DNA of 64,000 bases from Nocardioides thalensis (GTDB taxonomy: Bacteria; Actinomycetota; Actinomycetes; Propionibacteriales; Nocardioidaceae). The stretch covers positions 3,433,501 through 3,497,500 of the forward strand of contig NZ_JACCFP010000001.1 in the NCBI RefSeq assembly GCF_013410655.1, given 5' to 3'. The translations under genes and the position numbers were made by a program. Below, in pieces: positions 29,059 through 38,120 of this stretch. Below the pieces are notes generated by a model that was given only the letters and a program-made list of their open reading frames with translations, was not told the DNA's origin and made no database searches. How positions within the stretch are numbered: the first letter of the stretch is position 1; each line of letters starts with the position of its first letter.

Positions 29059-29832
29059 TCACGGCTTCTGCTCCCCCGCCTCGACGGGCACCGGGAGCCG
29101 GTTGGCCGGCGGCGGGAACGGGCAGGTCGTGAACGACGTGTAGGCGCACGGCAGGTTGATGGCGCGGTTGAAGTCGACGACCACGGCGCCGTCCGGGCCG
29201 GGACGCGCCACGGTCAGCTGGCGGCCGGCGCCGTACGTCGTGACGCCGGAGGTGGCGTCGGCGAAGAGGATCCAGAGCGCGTCGCCGTCGGCGAGCGCGA
29301 CCAGCCGCCGCTGCTCCCCGGCGAGCGTGAACTCGACCTCGCCGACCGCCTGCTCCACCTGCACCCAGCCGTCCACCACGGTGTCGACGCCGAGCTCGAC
29401 GGCATCGGGGTAGGGGTGGAACCGCCCGGCCAGCACCCAGTCCAGGCTCGGCGGGTACGTCGGCGTCGGGCGGTGCGCGAGGCGCAGCGGGTGGTCGGGG
29501 TGGCGCGGTCGCAGCATGGGCGCGCCGCCACGGGTGGCGATCTCCACGACCGCGTCGCCGTACGACGCCTCGACCCCGGTGCTGTCGAGGACGCCGAACA
29601 CGTGGCGGCCGCGCACCGGTCGGCCGCCGACCTCGAGCGTCTCGCCGTCGCCGAGCGCGACCTCGACGCCGTCCTCACCGATCCACCAGTCGCCCGGCAC
29701 GTCGTCGAAGCGCTGTGGCTCCGCGGTCAGCCAGTGCAGCCCGGTGATGGCGAGGTAGCCGTAGGGCGCACTGAGCCGGTCCTCGCGCTCGCGCCGCCAG
29801 GCGTGCCACGCCCCGAGATAGTCGTCGGACAC
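29059..29832 (-). CDS. DUF1684-family protein
   Basis: This 257-residue protein of the DUF1684 family has the N-terminal YGYLAITGLHWL (about 24-35) and C-terminal VVVDFNRAINLPCAYTSFTTCPFPPPANRLP, both family landmarks, the latter holding two cysteines. The fold is beta-rich, and function is not established. The GTG at 29832 is preceded by TACGAT with a 7-base spacer, so the transcript is probably leaderless. It lies between the ACT-GNAT gene and groEL on the same strand, but a terminator separates it from groEL. Confidence 0.8.
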   Translation of the reverse strand: MSDDYLGAWHAWRREREDRLSAPYGYLAITGLHWLTAEPQRFDDVPGDWWIGEDGVEVALGDGETLEVGGRPVRGRHVFGVLDSTGVEASYGDAVVEIATRGGAPMLRPRHPDHPLRLAHRPTPTYPPSLDWVLAGRFHPYPDAVELGVDTVVDGWVQVEQAVGEVEFTLAGEQRRLVALADGDALWILFADATSGVTTYGAGRQLTVARPGPDGAVVVDFNRAINLPCAYTSFTTCPFPPPANRLPVPVEAGEQKP

Positions 29833-29839
29833 GCTGGCG

Positions 29840-29845
29840 ATCGTA
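29840..29845 (-). promoter_or_regulatory. -10 hexamer for leaderless DUF1684 gene
   Basis: TACGAT on the minus strand ends 7 bases before the GTG at 29832. Confidence 0.5.
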
Positions 29846-29858
29846 GGTCAGGGACCAC

Positions 29859-29891
29859 GACGGCCGCCCCGCACGAGGCGGAGCGGCCGTC
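29859..29891 (-). terminator. groEL terminator hairpin
   Basis: GACGGCCGC (29859-29867) pairs perfectly with GCGGCCGTC (29883-29891), with further inner pairing. It lies 21 bases past the groEL stop. There is no U-run, as is common in high-GC actinobacteria. Confidence 0.65.
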
Positions 29892-29911
29892 AGTGGTGGA
29901 CGAGGAACCGG

Positions 29912-31534
<1,623 letters not shown>

Positions 31535-31557
31535 TCAGACTCCTAAAAATGGAAGGG

Positions 31558-31669
31558 CCTGACGTGCCTGGCGCCCGGCTGGCAAGCCGGGGGCGCGAAG
31601 GCGACCTGAAAAGCGAAGCGGTCGTCGAGCGCCCCCGGCGCAGCCAGGCGGGATGCCAGGTGCGTCAGG
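31558..31669. repeat. 112-base palindromic element between groES and groEL
   Basis: The outer arms begin CCTGACG (31558) and end CGTCAGG (31669), and the right arm contains the groES stop. A central hairpin pairs CCGGGGGCGC (31587-31596) with GCGCCCCCGG (31629-31638). The loop GCGAAGGCGACC...GCGAAGCGGTCGTCGAGCG also occurs at 54309-54345 in an element of the same length. It may attenuate groEL relative to groES or stabilise ends. Confidence 0.7.
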
Positions 31670-31961
31670 AAACGACGGCGAGGACGTCGCGGGCGGAAAG
31701 GATGAGGAACTCCTCGCCGCCGTACTTGACCTCGGTGCCGCCGTACTTGCTGTAGATGACCTTGTCGCCCACGGCGACGTCGAGCGGGATCCGGCCGTCG
31801 CCGTCCTCGTTGAAGCGGCCCGGGCCGGTCGCGACGACCTCACCCTCCTGCGGCTTCTCCTTGGCGGTGTCAGGGATCACCAGACCGGACGCCGTGGTCT
31901 GCTCGGCCTCGAGCGGCTTGACCACGATCCGGTCCTCGAGGGGCTTGATGTTGACCGACAC
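31665..31961 (-). CDS. groES: 10-kDa co-chaperonin GroES
   Basis: This 98-residue protein forms the heptameric lid of GroEL. The family opening [20 protein letters not shown] and the mobile loop [18 protein letters not shown] (about 21-38) are present. The GTG at 31961 is preceded by GGAGG at good spacing; the transcribed leader upstream carries two CIRCE operators. It is the first gene of groES-groEL. Confidence 0.97.
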   Translation of the reverse strand: MSVNIKPLEDRIVVKPLEAEQTTASGLVIPDTAKEKPQEGEVVATGPGRFNEDGDGRIPLDVAVGDKVIYSKYGGTEVKYGGEEFLILSARDVLAVVS

Positions 31962-32055
31962 GATTGTCGACCTCCACTTTCTTGGATACAGGTGTCTGCA
32001 CGTGTGGGGCTCGCGTGAGATACGCCGTCGCGGGGGTCGCACCGCCTGCGAGCAC

Positions 32056-32080
32056 TGGCACACTCACGGGGAGAGTGCCA
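32056..32080. promoter_or_regulatory. CIRCE element 1 (HrcA operator)
   Basis: TGGCACAC-N9-GAGTGCCA has the 9-base spacer of CIRCE, with one arm mismatch. It lies about 95 bases before the groES start. Confidence 0.8.
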
Positions 32081-32090
32081 ATGTCGAAAC

Positions 32091-32115
32091 TAGCACTCAC
32101 CGCCAGAGAGTGCCA
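32091..32115. promoter_or_regulatory. CIRCE element 2 (HrcA operator)
   Basis: TAGCACTC-N9-GAGTGCCA closely matches the CIRCE consensus TTAGCACTC-N9-GAGTGCTAA. It starts 35 bases from element 1, so two HrcA dimers could bind the groES promoter. Confidence 0.85.
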
Positions 32116-32141
32116 GGGGTGGGGTCGGTGCCGGTCTCTGG

Positions 32142-32147
32142 AAGGAT
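32142..32147 (+). promoter_or_regulatory. extended -10 candidate for THUMP-like methyltransferase
   Basis: TGG-AAGGAT ends 6 bases before the GTG at 32154. The TGN extension may compensate for the missing T at the first hexamer position. The GGAAGG could alternatively serve as a ribosome site. Confidence 0.35.
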
Positions 32148-32153
32148 CGCGAC

Positions 32154-33329
32154 GTGGACCTCGACGACTTCCGGTGGCTGCTCACCGACGACGGCCAGAC
32201 GCTCCTCGCGCGGGCGGCCGAGCTGGTCGCGGGCGGCGACACCGAGCTCCACGTGCAGACCGAGCTGCGGCGTACGGCGGAGCCGGGCCGGGTTGCTGCG
32301 GCGCTGACCCAGGTCGAGCTCCGCACGAAGGCGGTCGCCAAGTTCGGGGACCTCGCGGCCCGCATGTACTTCACGCCCGACGCGCTCGAGCAGGCCACGC
32401 GACTGCCGGTCTCGACGCACCGCGCCGGCCGGATGCAGGCGTACGGCGCCCGCACGCTCATCGATCTCGGGTGCGGCATCGGCGGCGACCTCGTGGCTGC
32501 CGCCCGCGCCGGCCTGATCTGCGCAGGCGTCGACCTCGACCCGGTGCGAGTCGCGGTCGCGCAGGCCAACCTCGACGCCCTCGGGCTCCCCGGAGCGACC
32601 CAGGTCGCCGACGCGACGAAGGTCGACCACTCGGCGTTCGACCTCGCGTTCGTCGACCCCGCCCGCCGGGGCGGGGCGGGGCGCACCTTCGACGCCGCGG
32701 AGTGGACGCCGCCGTGGACGTTCGTCGAGTCGCTGCTGCGACGCGACGCCTGCGTGAAGGCCGCCCCCGGGATCCCGCACGCGCTGGTCCCCGACGGCGT
32801 CGAGGCCGAGTGGGTCAGCGACGGCGGCGAGGTCAAGGAGGCCGTCCTCTGGAGCGGCCGCACCGCGACCACCGCCCGCCGCGCCACCGTCATCGGCGCG
32901 GGCGGCCTGGCGACGCTGACCGACGAGGACGACCCCGGCATCGGTGAGGTCGGCGTGCGCGACTTCGGTGCCTACCTCTACGAGCCCGACGGCGCGGTGA
33001 TCCGGGCGGGGCTCGTCACGGCGGTCGCGGCGGGCGTGGACGGCGGCCTGCTCGACGAGAAGATCGCCTACGTCACCTCCGACGAGCCGTTCCGCACACC
33101 GTTCGCCCGCGGCTATCGGGTGCTCGAGGAGCTTCCCTATCGCGAGAAGCAGCTCAAGGCAGCGCTCCGGGAGCGCGCCATCGGTCGGCTCACCATCAAG
33201 AAGCGCGGCGTCCACGTCGTACCCGACGAGCTGCGCAGGCGGCTCGCGCTCTCCGGCGGCTCCGAGGCGACGATCGTGCTCACCCGCGCCGCTGGAGAGG
33301 GCACCTGCCTGCTGGTCGAGCCGTTGTGA
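32154..33329 (+). CDS. class I SAM-dependent methyltransferase, THUMP-like domain
   Basis: This 391-residue protein has a SAM-binding site TLIDLGCGIGGDLVAAARAG near residues 102-121, followed by ICAGVDLDPVRVAVAQANL. The catalytic-type motif LAFVDPARRG near 165 resembles those of RNA or rRNA methyltransferases. The C-terminal ~90 residues match the THUMP-like region that normally binds RNA. The target RNA is unknown. It is divergent from groES, so the two CIRCE elements lie upstream of both genes. Confidence 0.8.
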   Translation: MDLDDFRWLLTDDGQTLLARAAELVAGGDTELHVQTELRRTAEPGRVAAALTQVELRTKAVAKFGDLAARMYFTPDALEQATRLPVSTHRAGRMQAYGARTLIDLGCGIGGDLVAAARAGLICAGVDLDPVRVAVAQANLDALGLPGATQVADATKVDHSAFDLAFVDPARRGGAGRTFDAAEWTPPWTFVESLLRRDACVKAAPGIPHALVPDGVEAEWVSDGGEVKEAVLWSGRTATTARRATVIGAGGLATLTDEDDPGIGEVGVRDFGAYLYEPDGAVIRAGLVTAVAAGVDGGLLDEKIAYVTSDEPFRTPFARGYRVLEELPYREKQLKAALRERAIGRLTIKKRGVHVVPDELRRRLALSGGSEATIVLTRAAGEGTCLLVEPL

Positions 33330-33467
33330 CGGTCGGCGCCGGCGCCGGCGAGCGCGGTCCGGTGGGCCGAGCCGGGAAAGTGCGACAGGAAATTCGAGAA
33401 ACCGCGTGATGAACCGGATCCGCCTCCGTCTGGATGGGTAGTGAGCAACCGACGGAGGAGTGATCCC

Positions 33468-33641
33468 ATGACCGCCACCAGCCGGACCTACAAGCACCGC
33501 GCGACCACGCCGGTGCCCGTGACCGACCGCCCGAGCTCGTCGGGCGCGCACCGCGCGTCCCGCGTGCCCGAGACGGTCGTCGCCGCCGTCCTCGGCACGT
33601 GCCTCATCGTGCTGCTGGTCATCTTGTTCACGAGGGGGTGA
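33468..33641 (+). CDS. small single-pass membrane protein
   Basis: This 57-residue product has a positively charged, Ser/Thr-rich N-terminal half and one C-terminal membrane helix (VVAAVLGTCLIVLLVILF, about 37-54) ending in TRG. I do not recognise it. The ATG at 33468 has a very strong GGAGGAG ribosome site, supporting real translation. A second small frame starts two bases after its stop. Confidence 0.65.
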   Translation: MTATSRTYKHRATTPVPVTDRPSSSGAHRASRVPETVVAAVLGTCLIVLLVILFTRG

Positions 33642-33643
33642 CC

Positions 33644-33733
33644 ATGCACATCTACCTCGCCTCGATGGCGGCGCTGGTCGAAGAGTTCCTGCTCCGACCA
33701 CTCCGCGGGGCACCGCACCGCCCCGCCCGCTGA
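33644..33733 (+). CDS. 29-residue small protein coupled to the preceding membrane peptide
   Basis: An ATG two bases after the previous stop opens a 29-residue frame: a short amphipathic or membrane-like helix (IYLASMAALVEEFLL) followed by an Arg/Pro-rich tail. GAGGGGGTG lies just upstream as ribosome site. A strong terminator hairpin follows 14 bases after its stop, which fits a two-gene small-protein operon. No family is recognised. Confidence 0.45.
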   Translation: MHIYLASMAALVEEFLLRPLRGAPHRPAR

Positions 33734-33746
33734 GGCGCAGAGGCAC

Positions 33747-33780
33747 CGGACGGCCGGGTCGACGACGACCCGGCCGTCCG
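33747..33780 (+). terminator. strong hairpin terminator after the small-protein genes
   Basis: CGGACGGCCGGGTCG pairs with CGACCCGGCCGTCCG around an ACGA loop, giving a perfect 15-base stem. There is no T-run. Confidence 0.7.
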
Positions 33781-33805
33781 CCATGTCCGGGTCCTCCGAC
33801 AGCGA

Positions 33806-33834
33806 TTGCAACCATTCCGCAGCGACCTGCGTCC
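33806..33834 (+). promoter_or_regulatory. possible ECF-type promoter of the sigma factor gene
   Basis: TTGCAACC (33806-33813), 16 bases, then CGTCC (33830-33834) follows the general AAC...CGTC layout of ECF-dependent promoters. It would suit autoregulation of the downstream sigma factor. Confidence 0.35.
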
Positions 33835-33889
33835 TCCACGCGAAACAGTTCCACCAGCACCACTCGACTCGTCGCTCCAGGAGGCGCAG

Positions 33890-33913
33890 ATGAACGGTCG
33901 GAGGCTCCCGTGA
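33890..33913 (+). CDS. seven-codon upstream ORF overlapping the sigma factor start
   Basis: The ATG at 33890, preceded by GGAGG at 5-base spacing, encodes MNGRRLP and stops in the GTGA that also holds the sigma factor GTG. It could couple or limit translation of the sigma factor. The peptide itself is probably not functional. Confidence 0.35.
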   Translation: MNGRRLP

Positions 33914-34443
33914 GCCGCCGCGACAGCGCGCTGCGCGACGCCGAGTTCACCGAGTACCTCTCGGTGCGCCAGCCGGCCCTCCTGCGGACGGCGTACCTCC
34001 TCACCGGCGACCGCCACCAGGCCGAGGACGTGCTCCAGACGTCCCTCGCGAAGCTCTACCTCGCCTGGGACAAGGTCCACGACCGCAACGCGGTCGACGC
34101 CTACGTCCGGCGGATCATGGTCAACGAGAACAACTCGCTGTGGCGGCGTGGGTGGAAGAAGCGCGAGTACGCCGCCGAGGAGCTCCCGGCGGGCGACCCG
34201 CACCACGACGCGTACGACGACGGCACCAACGACGAGCTGTGGCGGGTGGTGCAGTCGCTCCCGCCGAAGGCCCGCGCGGTCGTCGTGCTCCGCTACTACG
34301 AACAGATGTCCGAGGCCGAGACCGCCGACGCGCTCGGCATCTCGATCGGCACCGTGAAGTCCCAGTGCAGCCGCGCCCTCTCCGCACTCCGCGAGCGGGT
34401 CCCTGCCGAACTCCACCCGCGGTACTCCGGGGAGGACCTGTGA
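33910..34443 (+). CDS. SigE-family (Streptomyces-type) RNA polymerase sigma factor
   Basis: This is a 177-residue ECF sigma factor. Region 2 includes LLRTAYLLTGDRHQAEDVLQTSLAKLYLAWDKV (about 24-56), and region 4 includes LPPKARAVVVLRYYEQMSEAETADALGISIGTVKS with its helix-turn-helix. The GTG at 33910 follows CGGAGG. Its stop overlaps the start of the next gene in GTGA, the usual arrangement of a sigma factor with its membrane regulator. Target promoters are unknown. Confidence 0.88.
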   Translation: MSRRDSALRDAEFTEYLSVRQPALLRTAYLLTGDRHQAEDVLQTSLAKLYLAWDKVHDRNAVDAYVRRIMVNENNSLWRRGWKKREYAAEELPAGDPHHDAYDDGTNDELWRVVQSLPPKARAVVVLRYYEQMSEAETADALGISIGTVKSQCSRALSALRERVPAELHPRYSGEDL

Positions 34444-35654
34444 ACACCGACCACCAGAACCCGTCCGGCGACCGTCCCGAGTCCGCCGGCACCGACCGAG
34501 CATGGGAGTCCGCGATGAGCCGTGACTTCGACGCCCGGGTCCGCGGCCTCACCGAGGCTCCGCTCTCCCTCGACGAGGTGAAAGGAAAGGCCGTGAGGAT
34601 CCGACGCAACCGCAGGATCGCCGCCGCCGGCGGCGCGCTCGCCGTCGCCGCCGCCGTCACCCCGATCGCCCTGGTCGCCACGAGCAACGGCGACGCCGAC
34701 ACCGACCCGCCCGTGGCGACCAACACGGCGGAGGACACCACCGCGACCGAGCCCGACTACATCGTCGACAACACCTGGCACCAGGGCGACGGCGACGACG
34801 TCGCGCTGCCCGACGGGGACTACTACTCGGCCGCGACGATCTGGGACGGCCAGCTCGTCGTGCAGCGGCCGCAGGAGCAGGACGTCAGCAACTCCGTCAC
34901 CGAGATCTTCGACGCCGACGGCGACCTCGTCGACTCGTTCTCGAGCAACCAGGGCGTCGCCGTCGGCGAGGACGGCACGTTCTTCGCCTACATCTCCGAC
35001 GGTGTGTTGACCACGCGGTCGGAGGCGACGGGGGGCGGCGGCGTGCCGATCGCCGACGGGTTCGACATCAACCACATGCCCGTCGCCGCGACCGGTGATG
35101 CCGCGTGCGGCGCCGCGTCGGACGCCTGCACGGTCTACGTCAACGACGGCGACGGCCCGGCGCGGGTCTACGGCTCCGACGGCTCCGACGAGGCGGCTCC
35201 GGAGGGAGCGCTGAAGGTCTCCGACGCGACCGGGTCGTCGGTCTCTCTGACCATCGAGTTTCACGAGAGGGTGCCGGAGTCGTGCGGCGGCGTCTACGAC
35301 GTCGCCCGTGGAGAGATGGCCTTCGACCAGTGCGACTACCAGGCGCAGCAGATCTCGCCCGACGGGCGCTACGTGGCCGCCGTGCCGTCGTACACCGACG
35401 GTTTCGGAGCGACCACGATCTACATCCTCGACGCCGAGTCCGGGGAGCCGGCGGGCCAGTGGGCGGGTGAGGGCGCATCGATCACGTCGTGGGAGTGGAC
35501 GACCGACGGGCGGCTGATGTTCGTCGCGTACGACGGTGCCAACTGGCACCTCAAGGTGCTGCCGACGTACGACGACGGCCGCGGGCTGGACGACGTCCTC
35601 GACCCAGTGCGGGGCAGCGACCTCGACAACCCCTACACGCTGATCCAGCACTGA
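34440..35654 (+). CDS. predicted single-pass membrane protein, putative anti-sigma partner
   Basis: In this 404-residue protein, a cytoplasmic N-terminus of about 55 residues (RDFDARVRGLTEAPLSLDEVKGKAVRIRRNRR) precedes one membrane helix (about 60-83). An extracellular Asp/Thr-rich linker and a beta-propeller-like domain with repeated strand-turn segments (SPDGRYVAAVPSYTDG) follow. It has no recognisable zinc anti-sigma motif, so the anti-sigma role is inferred from coupling to the sigma gene by GTGA overlap. The outer domain may sense an external ligand or cell-wall state. Confidence 0.65.
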   Translation: MNTDHQNPSGDRPESAGTDRAWESAMSRDFDARVRGLTEAPLSLDEVKGKAVRIRRNRRIAAAGGALAVAAAVTPIALVATSNGDADTDPPVATNTAEDTTATEPDYIVDNTWHQGDGDDVALPDGDYYSAATIWDGQLVVQRPQEQDVSNSVTEIFDADGDLVDSFSSNQGVAVGEDGTFFAYISDGVLTTRSEATGGGGVPIADGFDINHMPVAATGDAACGAASDACTVYVNDGDGPARVYGSDGSDEAAPEGALKVSDATGSSVSLTIEFHERVPESCGGVYDVARGEMAFDQCDYQAQQISPDGRYVAAVPSYTDGFGATTIYILDAESGEPAGQWAGEGASITSWEWTTDGRLMFVAYDGANWHLKVLPTYDDGRGLDDVLDPVRGSDLDNPYTLIQH

Positions 35655-35664
35655 GGCCGGTCCG

Positions 35665-36288
35665 CTACTCCTCCAGCTTCCACTCGACGCTGGCGAGCAC
35701 CGAGTCGATGACCTGGCGCGTCTGCGCGTTGTCCCTCGGGAAGGAGAAGCCGAGGGAGACCCACCAGCCCGCGTGCACCGTCTCGAACTCGTAGTGGAAC
35801 TCGCGCCTGCCCCAGTCGTTCCGGTCGTCGTACTCGAGCACGATGCCCTCGATGCCGCCGACCTCCCGGTTGGCGGTGCGCTCGATGCTGGGATAGTCGC
35901 CGCGCTCGTTGCGGAGCGAGATACGGGCGAGCTCGTCGAGCGTGGGCGGCGAGCTGTCCTGGTGCTCGAACTGGTGGACGCTCCACAGGGCGGCGGAGCT
36001 CTCGGGCGACCACGACGCGAAGGTGCCTCCGCCGTCGAGGTCCCAGTCGATGTCCTCCGGCAGGTGGTAGACGACCGTCTGGGTCTCCACCCGCGGGCCC
36101 GTGGCGGCCTCCGGACCCGTGGAGGTCTCCTCGGTCGAGGAGGGCTCGCTCGCCGACGGGTCGTCCGTCGCGGACGGTGACGACGGGTCCGCGGTACCGC
36201 CCTCCGGGTCGTCGGAGCTGCAGCCGCCGAGCGCGCCGACCAGCAGGACCGTCGATGCCGCAGCGGTCGCCCATGCCCGAGATCGCAT
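35665..36288 (-). CDS. predicted lipoprotein
   Basis: This 207-residue protein starts with a classic lipoprotein signal, hydrophobic AAASTVLLVGALGGC, with lipidation expected at Cys23. A Ser/Thr/Pro/Asp-rich linker (about 24-66) is followed by an alpha+beta domain with many aromatic residues (WDLDGGGTFASWSPESSAALW). I do not recognise the domain. It converges with the sigma/anti-sigma operon with a 10-base gap and is divergent from the ESX-like genes. Confidence 0.7.
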   Translation of the reverse strand: MRSRAWATAAASTVLLVGALGGCSSDDPEGGTADPSSPSATDDPSASEPSSTEETSTGPEAATGPRVETQTVVYHLPEDIDWDLDGGGTFASWSPESSAALWSVHQFEHQDSSPPTLDELARISLRNERGDYPSIERTANREVGGIEGIVLEYDDRNDWGRREFHYEFETVHAGWWVSLGFSFPRDNAQTRQVIDSVLASVEWKLEE

Positions 36289-36435
36289 GTCTTCTCCTCG
36301 TGTTCGCCCGCCACGGTGCCGATGCGGCCGGTTCGTTGTTTAGTTTCTACGATGCCGGGTAGTCGTCGGCAGTCGCCCCGCGGGGCGTTTCCTGACCACT
36401 CATCGCATGCCAATCACTCGGGAATGGGATTGCAC

Positions 36436-36855
36436 ATGGCTCTCCTCGGGCTGGACAACTTCACCAACGCGGTCGTCAACGCCGGACCCGCCGCACTCGC
36501 CGACCTCGCCATCGTCGAGGACGAGATCCAAGAGGTCGTCGAGACCATCACGAAGCAGCTCGCACTGCTCAAGGTCGACAAGTTCGAGGCCGACGGCCAC
36601 ATCCCCCGCAGCTCGTTCGGCGGCGGCGAGCGGGTCGCCTGGGTGTCGACGAACTACTCCGGTGCCCACCGGGCGACCGTCGAGACCCTGCAGAACACCC
36701 GCGACCGGCTGATGGAGTTCCAGGCCGCGTGCCAGGACACCCGCCAGCTCCTCACCGACATCGACCAGTCGAGCGCGACCGAGATGAAGAAGCATGCGCT
36801 GGCGCTCGACGCGCTGCGCAACAGCACCTCCGGCTACTGGGGAGAGGACAACTGA
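36436..36855 (+). CDS. small helical protein, possible ESX/type VII-related partner
   Basis: This 139-residue protein is predicted to be almost fully helical (VVNAGPAALADLAIVEDEIQEVVETI; HRATVETLQNTRDRLMEFQAACQDTRQLLTDID). There is no signal peptide or exact WXG motif, though W and G occur separately. An in-frame ATG at 36424 is an alternative start. Its stop overlaps the next gene's start in TGATG. Size, helicity and pairing with a WXG100-like gene suggest a partner of a type VII substrate, which is inference. Confidence 0.55.
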   Translation: MALLGLDNFTNAVVNAGPAALADLAIVEDEIQEVVETITKQLALLKVDKFEADGHIPRSSFGGGERVAWVSTNYSGAHRATVETLQNTRDRLMEFQAACQDTRQLLTDIDQSSATEMKKHALALDALRNSTSGYWGEDN

Positions 36856-38120
36856 TGGCCGGCCACAACATCGCCCGTCTCAGCTCGGCGGTCAACGGCA
36901 TGAACGAGGACGCCGTCGAGCAGGCCCGCAAGGAATGGGTCCGCGGCCAGGACGTCATCACCGAGGTGACCGGCGTGCTCGACCAGTCCGGACGCGACAT
37001 CAAGAATGCGTTCGGCGGCAACTCCGACATCGGCACCGCCGCGCAGGCGGTCCTCACCGAGGTGCGGAGCCACCTCGAGCGGCGCCACTCCCGGATGGGC
37101 GAGGCGGCCGAGGCGCTGACCGAGGTCGGCGCGGCGATCACGCGCGCCAAGTCCACCGCGACAACGATGCCCGACTCCGCGCCCGGAGAGGCCCCCCGGA
37201 TGGAGGGCGGCCCGTACGTCGACGACGCCGCCGAGATCCAGGCCATGAAGCGGTTCGCGGCCAAGAACCGCGCCCACACCCAGGAGGTCAACGCCTACAA
37301 CGAGGCCGACGAGCGGGCCCGGCTGCGGGTGGAGGACGTCAACGACGTGTTCCAGCGCGCCGGCGACGTCTTCGCGACCATGTGGGAGCCCGACGTCAAG
37401 CCGCCGGAGACCGGCGGCCGCGACACCGGCACGACCGGCGGTCGCGGCCCGACCCGCGGGCCCGGCATCAACCCCCACGAGACCGACGGCTCGCACGCCG
37501 GAGACGGTGACACGGGCGGTGATGGCGGCGACGCCGGCGACGACAACACCGGCGGCGGCAACAACAACGGCGGCAACAACGGCGGTGGCGACAACGGCGG
37601 CGACGGCGGCAACGGCGGTGGCGGCAACCACGGCGGAGGCAACGGCGGCGGCAACGGCGGCGGCCTCCACACCGACCCCGACCCGTTCGGTGGCGGGCTC
37701 AACGGGCACGGGTCGGACTCCCACGGGATCTCGATCGACCCCCACCTCGGCGGGGTGGCCGGCGGCGGCGCCGCCGGGGTCCTCGGCGGTGCCGGGCTCC
37801 GCGGACTGATCGGTGGCGCCTCGGCGCCGGCGGTGCCCGGCCAGACGGGCGCGCGTCCGATCGGCAGCTCGTCGCGCAGCGGCGCCGGCGGCGTCCTCGG
37901 TCGCAACGGCGCGATGGGCGCCACGGGCCAGCAGAGCGGTCGGCCGGGCACCGGCGCGGCCGGCGGGCGTGGCACCGGCCGGCGTGGTGCTCCCGGCACC
38001 GGGTCCGGCCGCGGTGGTCGCCGCCGCAACGACGAGGAGCGCGACGACCAGCGCGAGGGCTACGACGTCGACGGCGAGTGGACCGACGACGAGGGCCAGT
38101 ACCCCGGCGTGATCCGGTAG
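36855..38120 (+). CDS. WXG100/PPE-like putative type VII secretion substrate with Gly/Asn-rich linker
   Basis: In this 421-residue protein, the first ~180 residues are long helices resembling a WXG100 or PPE-type hairpin (NEDAVEQARKEWVRGQDVITEVTGVLDQSGRDIKNAFGG, about 17-55). Residues ~185-275 are very rich in Gly, Asn and Asp, then comes a Gly/Ala/Arg-rich segment. The protein ends DGEWTDDEGQYPGVIR, a C-terminal tail style common in actinobacterial ESX-associated proteins. The ATG at 36855 overlaps the preceding stop. No ATPase or channel genes of a type VII system are in the window, so export is inferred. Confidence 0.6.
   Translation: MAGHNIARLSSAVNGMNEDAVEQARKEWVRGQDVITEVTGVLDQSGRDIKNAFGGNSDIGTAAQAVLTEVRSHLERRHSRMGEAAEALTEVGAAITRAKSTATTMPDSAPGEAPRMEGGPYVDDAAEIQAMKRFAAKNRAHTQEVNAYNEADERARLRVEDVNDVFQRAGDVFATMWEPDVKPPETGGRDTGTTGGRGPTRGPGINPHETDGSHAGDGDTGGDGGDAGDDNTGGGNNNGGNNGGGDNGGDGGNGGGGNHGGGNGGGNGGGLHTDPDPFGGGLNGHGSDSHGISIDPHLGGVAGGGAAGVLGGAGLRGLIGGASAPAVPGQTGARPIGSSSRSGAGGVLGRNGAMGATGQQSGRPGTGAAGGRGTGRRGAPGTGSGRGGRRRNDEERDDQREGYDVDGEWTDDEGQYPGVIR
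37515..37665 (+). repeat. GGC/AAC-rich low-complexity coding repeat
   Basis: Short units of GGCGGC, GGCAAC and GACAACGGC encode the Gly/Asn linker of the ESX-like protein. Such tracts change length easily, so linker length may vary between strains. Confidence 0.7.

Noticed and set aside
37515..37665. Short GGC/AAC units that might suggest a repeat array or CRISPR-like structure
   Set aside because: Units are 6-9 bases, without spacers, and lie in frame within a coding Gly/Asn linker.
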